Below, piece by piece: positions 22,511 through 29,576 of a DNA stretch of 29,576 nt. Position 1 is the stretch's first letter. Each line of letters begins with the position of its first letter. Made by a program: the position numbers and the translations under genes. The stretch lies in assembly GCA_900544845.1 (NCBI GenBank), contig UQWV01000026.1, positions 1 to 29,576 of the forward strand, read 5' to 3'. This stretch comes from an uncultured Collinsella sp. (GTDB taxonomy: Bacteria; Actinomycetota; Coriobacteriia; Coriobacteriales; Coriobacteriaceae). The notes beneath the pieces are model-generated. The model did no database searches, was not told the DNA's origin, and worked only from the letters and a program-made list of their open reading frames with translations.

Positions 22511-24232
22511 TTACTCCTTCTCGGACTCCTCAGCCTGCTTACGACTGCGGATGAGGTGAGCCACGCCGATGCACAGCACCGCGCCACCAGCGATCCAAGT
22601 GAAGGTCACGCCATTAAGGCCGGTCAGCGGGAGGTTGGAGCCCTTCTTGTTCTTGACGGTAAGGGTGACGGTGCCGCCGTCGACTGACGGGGTAACCATG
22701 GTAGCGGAGTCAGGTTTCTGCACAGTAACCTTCAGCGTATTTACAGCTGTTTTTTCGTCGAGCGCCACACCCTCGTCTTTATTAAGCCCCTCAGGCTTGA
22801 TAGTGAAGGTAAAGTCGTCCAGCGTATTGTAGCCAGGGTTGCTGCCCTCGACCTCGTGCACCGTGTAGGTACCAGCATCGAGACCCTTGACATTAATCTT
22901 GCCGCCATTCGCCGTTTTGAACTTATAGGCCTCATTGACAAGAGTGCCTTCGCTGCCGACATACATATCCTTGGAGCCAACATCGTCAGGATCGGTTGCT
23001 TGGATGGTGAACTCTACATTGTCAATCTTAGTAGTATCAGAATCAGCATCCTGCTTGATAAGCTTAAGCGCGTAGGTGTAGTCGCGGACGGTATCGGGCA
23101 CAGACTCACCCGTTCCTTCGCCCATGGGATTGTTGGAATAAATGAGTTTTACGGCGTTGTCGTTACCTGTGCCGCCGACAGTAACGTTCGTAGCCTTCGT
23201 GGGATCAAGCATAGCGGTGTAAGTGACAACGACATTGGAGCTACCGTCGAGCGCCGCGTTAGCCTGTTCCGCAGCGGTCTTGAGGTCGGCAAACTTTACA
23301 GTCAACGTGTTAGTTGCATCAATCGAAACATCGTAACCGGTCTTGGCGCCAGGAGTCGTGTTGGGTGAAAGGATCGTATCACCGATTTTAACGATGACGC
23401 TGCTAGCATCTGCCGTCAGACCGTCAGAAAGCTTATCGCTGAACTCATAATGGTAAGTATCGAACGTTGCGATATTGCTGGCAACGGTGCCAGTCAGCTT
23501 ATATTCAACTTTCTGGCCCATCTGCGAGTCGGCCTTGTCGGCCCAATTGCTGCCGTCGTCGTTTTTGACTTTCTTCACAACTGTGGGAATGCTGGTCTTC
23601 TCGGTAACGGTCACGAGAGCGTCGCCGACAACAGCGAAGATCGGCGAAGTACCAGTATTCTTCTTCACTTCCTGATCGGTGCTCAAGGTGCTCTCGTCAG
23701 TCACAAAGAGATAATAGCCTTGCAGGGCATTTCCGTTCCCGTCCTGGGGCTTAAAGACATCGTCGGTGGTAAAGGAAGAACCCGTCTGGCCTACGCTCTT
23801 CACGACCTCCTTTGCCAACCCGTTGAACAGATTGTCGTTTTCAATGGGGGTCGTCTCGCCGGTGCCATCTGCATGATCGGTCAGATACTTAGCAGCAGCT
23901 TGTGCTGAGGAGCTAAGGGTGATACCAGAGTTGGGTACCTTTGAAAGATAGTTCAGAACCGCATCCTTCGCCTTAGGGCTCGCCCAATCGATGTTCGAAA
24001 CGACCTTGCTCGACCCGTCGGTTCCATCCACAACATCGGCCTTGAAAATCTGGTAGGCCTTGTACGTCACATCGCCATTCTCATTGTTCTTGTTGATCTT
24101 GATGCTATTGGTCGTAGTAGCCACATCATCAGCAAACGCCATCGTGACCGGCGCCATCACACCACCAAAGCTCAGCGCTGCTGTGAGGCCGGCGGTTACT
24201 GCCAGGCGTGCGATGTTCTTGCTCATGCTCAT
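22511..24232 (-). CDS. Major pilin, LPLTG-anchored
   Basis: A 573-aa sortase substrate, probably the shaft subunit. It has a signal peptide (1-34, cleavage near MAFA-DD), an N-terminal D1 domain (YKAYQIFKADVV), an isopeptide-forming D2 domain beginning IPTVVKKVKNDDGSNWAD, whose lysines include the likely pilin-motif residue, and a Cna-B/SpaA-like domain with a glutamate in TYTVHEVEGSNPGYN. It ends LPLTG (534-538), a hydrophobic segment and a charged tail. The start is ATG 24232, with AGAGGA before it; the reading frame opens further upstream (24298). A 108-base gap with a GCCCC/GGGGC hairpin separates it from the minor pilin gene. Confidence 0.88.
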   Translation of the reverse strand: MSMSKNIARLAVTAGLTAALSFGGVMAPVTMAFADDVATTTNSIKINKNNENGDVTYKAYQIFKADVVDGTDGSSKVVSNIDWASPKAKDAVLNYLSKVPNSGITLSSSAQAAAKYLTDHADGTGETTPIENDNLFNGLAKEVVKSVGQTGSSFTTDDVFKPQDGNGNALQGYYLFVTDESTLSTDQEVKKNTGTSPIFAVVGDALVTVTEKTSIPTVVKKVKNDDGSNWADKADSQMGQKVEYKLTGTVASNIATFDTYHYEFSDKLSDGLTADASSVIVKIGDTILSPNTTPGAKTGYDVSIDATNTLTVKFADLKTAAEQANAALDGSSNVVVTYTAMLDPTKATNVTVGGTGNDNAVKLIYSNNPMGEGTGESVPDTVRDYTYALKLIKQDADSDTTKIDNVEFTIQATDPDDVGSKDMYVGSEGTLVNEAYKFKTANGGKINVKGLDAGTYTVHEVEGSNPGYNTLDDFTFTIKPEGLNKDEGVALDEKTAVNTLKVTVQKPDSATMVTPSVDGGTVTLTVKNKKGSNLPLTGLNGVTFTWIAGGAVLCIGVAHLIRSRKQAEESEKE

Positions 24233-24340
24233 CTTCTTTTCCTCTGCTTTCTGCTTGAAGTCCATTTGATCTAAATCCGTCTGTCTGTGTCTTAGCATCT
24301 ACTTCGTTACGTCTCGCCCCGCTCTCTGTGGGGCTGCCAG

Positions 24341-26011
24341 CTACTCTTTATGGCTGCCACCTCCCCGCTTGACCAGGAGCGCGACCACGATGAGCGCGGC
24401 TCCGGCGACCGCTGCGGCGGCCGCGGCGTACATTGCCATATCGCCTGTCGAGGGCATAAAGCCTCTGGTGATAGTGCTAGGGGGCGTGCCGGTGGGCGTG
24501 TTGATGAGCGATGCCTCCAGGCTGCCCGTCGACCCGTCCGCGTTGTCGGCGCGCAGGGGCGACTCTGCCGTGATGGTGAGCTTGGGCTTGGCGGCGGCCA
24601 CCTGCTTAACGTCCAGGCCCTCGGCCGTAACCGTCACCGTTCGCTTGCCCTCAAAGGCGGTGTAGCCCTTGGGCGCCTTGAGCTCGCGGACCTCCAGCTT
24701 GCCCGAGTCCACGCCCGAGACGGTCACGCGGCCGTCCTCGCCCGTGGTGACGGTAGCCTTGCCCTCCGCGTCCCACGTGCCGTCGGCCGCCAGTGTGCGA
24801 CCACGGTCATCGGCGATGCTCAGGACCGCCCCGGCAAGCGGCTTGTCGCCGTCGCTGCCGCGCTTGGTGAGCGCGAGATCCCAGGTGTAGGCCGTCGCGT
24901 CATCGCTCGGCGTGCGGGTGAAGCCGGCGTCGCCGGACTGGTCGGCAAAGGGAGAACGCGGGTAGCGCAGGTAGACCTCGTTGGGGTTGCCCTTGGCGAT
25001 GCCGTGGTTGCATGCGCTGTTGAGCGGCGCGTTGTACACGGCGACCACGCGGGCGCCCGCGGTGAAGGCGTCGGCCCCGCCGAGCGCGGCGATGAGGTCG
25101 CCGGTGCGCACGGTGAAGGTCTTGCCGTCCGCCGCTACCTTGGTGGCGCACTGGGCCGTGATATCGGTCCAGCCCTTCGCGGGCTCGGTGCCGACGCGGC
25201 CGTCCTTGTCGGCCGAAACGGCGTCAAAGCCGCCGTCAGCCCCCGCCGCCACGTACACGTGCATGCTCGCGGCCGCCTTGGAGGGGTCGAGCCCCGCGCC
25301 CATGGTGTCGACGAACTGCACCGCGTAGGCGTCGTAGGCCGTGAGCCCCGCCGGGACCGTGGCCGAGAGGCGCCAGTACAGGTCGTCGGCGACCGTGGCA
25401 TCGGCGGCTTTCTGCCAGGCGGCGGTGCTGTCCTCCAGCACGTGCTTGGCGACCTTGGGCGTCGCGGCCTTGGGCTTGACGCTGACGGCGCTGCCGCCCA
25501 CCAGGACCATGATCGGAGCGGTGCCGACCTCGTCCTGGCCGATGGCGTCGTCGTCGGCGACGATGAGCCAGTAGCCGCTGGGCAGCTGGGCCGTCGTGCC
25601 CGCGTTAAGGGCCACGGACACGGTGCCGGAGCCCTGAAGGGAACGAGCGAGCCGTGCGCTCAGCGCGCTCGTAAGGTGGGAATCGGCGTTGAGCCACTCG
25701 GCAGCTTCCTGCGCGGTGGTCTGGGACTTGGGCATGCCGGCGCTGTGCAGCACGGGCAGGACGGCGTCGCGCGCGGCGTCGCTTGCCCAGGCGAGGTCGG
25801 TGGCGATCTTGGCGTCGCTGTCGCCGTCGACGACGTTGGCGCTAAAGATCTGGTAGGCGTCGTAGCTGCGCGCCACGGTGCCGCTCACCGTGATGGAACC
25901 GGTCGAGGTCGACGCGGCCTGCGCGGAAGCGGGGAACACAACCGCGCAGGTGCCGATCAGGAGGGCAAGCAGCGCAAACAAGATCGGGAAGGAGCAAACT
26001 TTCTTATTCAC
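24341..26011 (-). CDS. Minor or basal pilin, MPSTG-anchored
   Basis: A 556-aa surface protein with the same architecture as the major pilin. The signal peptide spans about 1-32. The N-terminal domain starts SITVSGTVARSYDAYQIFSANVVDGD, close to the start of the major pilin. A middle domain with TPKVAKHVLEDSTAAWQKAAD follows, then a Cna-B-like domain (KLEVRELKAPKGYTAFEG). The end is FMPSTG (MPSTG 519-523) followed by a hydrophobic segment and RGGGSHKE, a variant of LPxTG. The start is GTG 26011, behind GGGAGG, and overlaps the adhesin gene stop by eight bases (GTGAATAA). Its DNA is clearly more GC-rich than that of the neighbouring adhesin. Whether it is a basal or side subunit is not settled. 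Confidence 0.87.
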   Translation of the reverse strand: MNKKVCSFPILFALLALLIGTCAVVFPASAQAASTSTGSITVSGTVARSYDAYQIFSANVVDGDSDAKIATDLAWASDAARDAVLPVLHSAGMPKSQTTAQEAAEWLNADSHLTSALSARLARSLQGSGTVSVALNAGTTAQLPSGYWLIVADDDAIGQDEVGTAPIMVLVGGSAVSVKPKAATPKVAKHVLEDSTAAWQKAADATVADDLYWRLSATVPAGLTAYDAYAVQFVDTMGAGLDPSKAAASMHVYVAAGADGGFDAVSADKDGRVGTEPAKGWTDITAQCATKVAADGKTFTVRTGDLIAALGGADAFTAGARVVAVYNAPLNSACNHGIAKGNPNEVYLRYPRSPFADQSGDAGFTRTPSDDATAYTWDLALTKRGSDGDKPLAGAVLSIADDRGRTLAADGTWDAEGKATVTTGEDGRVTVSGVDSGKLEVRELKAPKGYTAFEGKRTVTVTAEGLDVKQVAAAKPKLTITAESPLRADNADGSTGSLEASLINTPTGTPPSTITRGFMPSTGDMAMYAAAAAAVAGAALIVVALLVKRGGGSHKE

Positions 26012-29000
26012 GACGCTCGCCTCCCTTCGCATTCGCCTTGCGACGAATGTGCATCCAGGCCGCAGCAGCGCAAAGCACCGCCGCGCCGGCAAGGTACGTC
26101 AGAGTGACGCCCGACATACCAGAAAGGGGCAAAGAGGTGGAGTAGGTGTTGGTGAAGGTGGGGATGGAGGCGTCGGTGAGCTTGTGGTCGGCGGGTTCGG
26201 CGTCTTTCCACTTGCCATCAGAGTCAACGGTTCCCTTCCTGTAGGTCACCTGGCAGTCGATGGCTCTATTGGTGTCATCCGTTGCAACAACCGTAAACTT
26301 GTAGACCGACTGGTCGAATTTGTAATGCGAGAAAATCGAGCTATCGTTCTTCTCACGCACGTAGTACGTGAAGGTCTTGGAAGCACCGCGTTTGGTGGTA
26401 TCCCCACCCTCGAGTTTGCTCAAGTCATAGCTGATGGAATCAAAGATCAACGTTTGAGGATTCTTGCCCGTCGCAGAGGTCGTCTCAGTCTTGAGACTAT
26501 CTCCTTTGAACTTTACATTATCCGCAAACTCGAGCGTAAACTCCTTCATCTCGCCACCCTCAACGACCTTAGTCGCCTTAGGAGTCCAAGAGCCTGTGGA
26601 GGTGTACTGGGTGTACGTGTTGGTGAAAGTCGCACCGTCAGTAAGTGCAACGCATGCAACGTCACCTTCAGACGTTGGGGTAACCACGGTCTCAGGCTCA
26701 GTAGTGCCATCAGATATCTTGGTGATCTTCACGTTACTTACCGTGTAGTACTTGTATTTAATACCAAGCACCTCGTGCATCCTGGTCGAATCCTCTGTGA
26801 CCGTAGGATCTATCTTGTAGATTGCCTTGTCGTAATTAACGTCCTTGTCCGTGCCTGGAACCTCTACCAAGTAGTAAACAAGTTCGTCATCGGCATAAAC
26901 TTCACCCAGGTCAAAGGCGAAATTGCCGTTACCGTCGTTTTTCACCGTATTGACCACCGAGCAGTCATTGGGCTGGAGAGTGCCGTCACTGCCAAACGAG
27001 GGAGCTTTCTTATCCGCACCCTGCTTGAGCAGCATGAACTCGAACTCGTTCTTCTTGAGATCGCGGCCCTCGAGTTCCTTGGTGCCGTTGAGCTTCATCT
27101 TGGGGTAAACCTTGACCTCTTGGGTGGAGCCGGCGACAACGTCACCGTTGGTCATGATGCCGCCGCCGTGGATGTTGGAACTGTTGCCCGTGATGTAGAG
27201 GGTCGCAGCCGCAGTAGCAGCATCCTTATCCTCCTGAGTCGGATCAGATTTAAGGCCAATCATGAACTTAGCCTGAGCGCCCTCATACTTGCCAATAGAC
27301 GTTAGCGTGTTGTTATCGATCGTGCCTGACCATTTGGCTGCTCCGCCGCCAAGCATCTGGCCAGTTACGGCAGCGATGTAGTCGCTATTATCTGATTTGC
27401 GAATGAGGAATAGATCTTTATGGCCATGTTTTATGAAATCCTGAGTTATCTCGCCACCGGTTCTTTCTGTATTCCAGTCCCAGTCCTCGCTTTTTTTGTT
27501 GGTGCCACCCGATCGATTTTTGCCGTTGTTGTCGGTGTTGCCAAAAATTGCAATACCGTTTGTGTCGGTAATAGCCGTCTTGCCACTCGGACATGCAGCG
27601 AAGCCACCGCCAAAGCCCTCGGCATGATTGTTGGTAATCAGTGCGTTATAAATCTTGAGACTCGCCGAATCAACGCCTTTGTCGCTGTTGCCACCTTGGA
27701 CGAACACACCGCCACCGCCCCAGTCGTTGGTGGTGTTGGTCGCATTGTTAGTAATATAGGCTTTGTTACCGCTCACATTAAATTCGCCAACGGTAGGTGC
27801 AGCGATGCGGATACCGCCACCTTCTGAGTTTTGCGCTACATTGCTGGCTATGGTTCCACCAGAGAACGTAAACGTGGAAAGAGCCCGATTCCAAGCGCCG
27901 GCGTAAACACCGCCACCAGCCTCGGCAGAATAGTTACCGGTGATGTAGCCACCGTTAATCGCGAGACTACCGTTTGTCTGCCCCTCGCCACTGCTTAAGG
28001 CAGCGATACCGCCGCCGCCATGGCAGCCGTTGCCGTTATGCTCATCGTAGATCTTTTGTTCGTAATTCTTGTAATTATACTGGTATGCGTTGTTGGTGAC
28101 ATAGCCGCCGGAAACAGTGATGTTACTGCCTTCGCCCATAATGCCGCCACCGTATCCAGACATGTCGGCAAGCGTGCTGTTACCGGAGATTATGCCATCG
28201 GTCACTGTGACTACAGATCCCCCTGCAAACACACCGCCGCCACTCGGAGCACTGTTGCCGGCAATTACGCCACCAGAGATGCTAAGGTTTGAATTATTAC
28301 GTACTTCAATTCCGCCACCCGCACCCGAGCCAGAAGCACCGCATATATAGCCGCCGCCCACGGCAACGGTCGATCCATCTTCGGCATAAACCAAGCTGCT
28401 GACGCTACTACCTTGCTGCTGTGTGATCACGCCGCTTTCGAGCTTGAACGTACCGCCCTTGCCGTTGTTCTTATACAAATTGATAAGTTTTAGATAAGAG
28501 TTACCGCCGCACGCCACTATGGCGCCTGCGATGCCAGCCCTATACGCTTTAAGAGTTTCGGTTGTACCGGTTCCCCTTGCGGTCGATTCGGTTACGTAGT
28601 AGGTAAGGCTGGTCGGAATTTGGGCATCGTATTCCATTAAGGCGAGATTGCCGTACTTGTTTCCCTGATTTGTCTCAATCCCTGTCGGAGCAGCTTGCCT
28701 ACTATCCTTGACGGTCAGCGTCGCGCCGCCGATGATGCTGAACAGAGGTTGATCCAAGCTCTTGTGTTTAATTTTATAACCGTTTAGATCCAGCGTGATA
28801 TCGCTGCCATCCTTGTTGAGCGTGATAGTCTTACTGGTTTCAATATCAGCCGCGAGCTTGAAGCTAGCCACGCCGCTTGCGTCCGTTAACTTATTTTTCA
28901 GCTCATCGGCGCTGTTTATCGCCTCGGGCGCTGTTTCGGTTTGCCCGCCTTCCGCAGCTGCCATCACGGCACCGTTATTCGACGAGTCGCCGTCCTCGGC

Positions 29001-29330
29001 CTGCAGCTCGCCCTCAAGTTGATCCTCAGCCTGAGCCTGCTCATCGCTATTTGAAGAGCCAGTCTCGTCGCCCTCTGCGTCGTCGCTATTCTGGTTTTCG
29101 GTATCCCTGTCGGTAGCGTTGTCTACATCAGTAGACTCACTTGAGGAACCTCCCCCCATTTCAGTTTCCTCGGTAGAAACTGGCTGGGCATCGTTGGCAA
29201 TGGCCTGCGAGATCGGGGGCATGACGAGCGACAGCACCAGGCTCAAAACGGAAGCGCCGCACAAAACACCTGCTAGTACACGATGTGTCGCTTTGCTACT
29301 CTGCTTAGATTTGTCTGAATTTGCTTTCAT
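26004..29330 (-). CDS. Large beta-helix adhesin, probable pilus tip, LPLSG-anchored
   Basis: A 1108-aa surface protein. It starts with a signal peptide (about 1-45), then an acidic Ser/Asp/Glu-rich linker (about 50-125). Residues roughly 140-720 are a right-handed beta-helix built from many irregular repeats of the GGG-x-GN-A type (NLSISGGVIAGNSAPSGGG is one). Two pilin-type isopeptide domains follow, starting KLNGTKELEGRDL and ATKVVEGGEMKEFT. The end is LPLSG (1067-1071), a hydrophobic stretch and a basic tail. The start is ATG 29330, behind GGAGG; the longer frame is less likely. It is the first gene of the three-gene pilin operon, the usual tip position. Ligand unknown. Confidence 0.88.
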   Translation of the reverse strand: MKANSDKSKQSSKATHRVLAGVLCGASVLSLVLSLVMPPISQAIANDAQPVSTEETEMGGGSSSESTDVDNATDRDTENQNSDDAEGDETGSSNSDEQAQAEDQLEGELQAEDGDSSNNGAVMAAAEGGQTETAPEAINSADELKNKLTDASGVASFKLAADIETSKTITLNKDGSDITLDLNGYKIKHKSLDQPLFSIIGGATLTVKDSRQAAPTGIETNQGNKYGNLALMEYDAQIPTSLTYYVTESTARGTGTTETLKAYRAGIAGAIVACGGNSYLKLINLYKNNGKGGTFKLESGVITQQQGSSVSSLVYAEDGSTVAVGGGYICGASGSGAGGGIEVRNNSNLSISGGVIAGNSAPSGGGVFAGGSVVTVTDGIISGNSTLADMSGYGGGIMGEGSNITVSGGYVTNNAYQYNYKNYEQKIYDEHNGNGCHGGGGIAALSSGEGQTNGSLAINGGYITGNYSAEAGGGVYAGAWNRALSTFTFSGGTIASNVAQNSEGGGIRIAAPTVGEFNVSGNKAYITNNATNTTNDWGGGGVFVQGGNSDKGVDSASLKIYNALITNNHAEGFGGGFAACPSGKTAITDTNGIAIFGNTDNNGKNRSGGTNKKSEDWDWNTERTGGEITQDFIKHGHKDLFLIRKSDNSDYIAAVTGQMLGGGAAKWSGTIDNNTLTSIGKYEGAQAKFMIGLKSDPTQEDKDAATAAATLYITGNSSNIHGGGIMTNGDVVAGSTQEVKVYPKMKLNGTKELEGRDLKKNEFEFMLLKQGADKKAPSFGSDGTLQPNDCSVVNTVKNDGNGNFAFDLGEVYADDELVYYLVEVPGTDKDVNYDKAIYKIDPTVTEDSTRMHEVLGIKYKYYTVSNVKITKISDGTTEPETVVTPTSEGDVACVALTDGATFTNTYTQYTSTGSWTPKATKVVEGGEMKEFTLEFADNVKFKGDSLKTETTSATGKNPQTLIFDSISYDLSKLEGGDTTKRGASKTFTYYVREKNDSSIFSHYKFDQSVYKFTVVATDDTNRAIDCQVTYRKGTVDSDGKWKDAEPADHKLTDASIPTFTNTYSTSLPLSGMSGVTLTYLAGAAVLCAAAAWMHIRRKANAKGGERRE

Positions 29331-29576
29331 CGATGTCTCCTCCCCAAGAGACCGCGATCTTGCTCTTTCACGATCAAACTTTGAGCGCGCAACCAATCAT
29401 TGCTCTCGCTCGGTATGCATATTATTACTCTTTGTTTAAACAACGTGACGCCAGAATCTTGCATTTTTCATTCTCGACTGGCTTTTTCTTGACATTTTTG
29501 GCTCTTCGGTGGTTTCTGTGGGAGAGATTCCGGCATAGGCCCAGCTCAGCGGGCGAAAACAACGATCTGGAACTGA
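29331..29576 (-). promoter_or_regulatory. Leader and promoter region of the pilus operon
   Basis: There is no gene here. On the minus strand TTGTTT is followed by an AT-rich stretch containing AATAAT and TAATATGC at about promoter spacing, some 90 bases before the adhesin start. The hexamers are imperfect. No homopolymer tract that would suggest phase variation is seen. Confidence 0.35.

Noticed and set aside
24233..24340. Terminator between minor and major pilin genes
   Set aside because: The GCCCC/GGGGC hairpin has no T-run; it may be an attenuation or processing site, but termination is not supported.
24350..26107. 585-aa plus-strand open frame opposite the minor pilin
   Set aside because: Arg/Gly/Ala-rich shadow of a very GC-rich gene, with no start signal.

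Overview
The window looks like chromosomal DNA of a gut Coriobacteriia (Actinomycetota), most likely Collinsella or a close relative. The reasons are GC-rich coding DNA, strong AGGAGG-type ribosome binding sites, the gatCAB operon, a DUF6110 and P-type ATPase pair, and a sortase-pilus locus. Intergenic repeats resemble those I associate with Coriobacteria. The genus is inferred from gene content and style; no database search was possible.

Left part (1-5.2 kb), all on the minus strand: glmM, an EIIA-Glc-like PTS protein and nagB form an amino-sugar cluster. rplM and rpsI follow from a recognisable promoter and end at a strong terminator. A patatin-like lipase lies upstream. From 5.2 to 5.9 kb are short inverted and direct repeats related to the tmRNA T-arm, and the tmRNA gene (ssrA). 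A small plus-strand gene of unknown function follows.

Middle (6.5-16.4 kb): a RelB/DinJ-like antitoxin with a PIN toxin under a GCTAGC-repeat operator; a DUF6110 protein with an unusual P1B ATPase downstream of an IdeR/DtxR-like palindrome; a heterodimeric ABC exporter-fold transporter divergent from an AraC regulator; and a DUF4143 AAA ATPase preceded by a 75-bp palindrome.

Right part: the gatC-gatA-gatB operon ends in a stack of repeated minus-strand hairpin terminators. Beyond it, on the minus strand in transcription order, is a sortase-assembled pilus locus: a 1108-aa beta-helix adhesin (LPLSG), a minor pilin (MPSTG), a major pilin (LPLTG), a terminator, and then a class C sortase about 1 kb further on.

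The most interesting object is in the gap between the major pilin and its sortase. There a 50-aa membrane peptide gene with a good ribosome binding site has a LexA-like (SOS) box upstream. It faces a convergent small structured RNA and shares its terminator hairpin. The whole RNA and toxin-tail unit is duplicated, and the second copy has lost the toxin start. This looks like an SOS-linked type I toxin-antitoxin module, analogous in logic to tisB/istR but unrelated in sequence as far as I can see.
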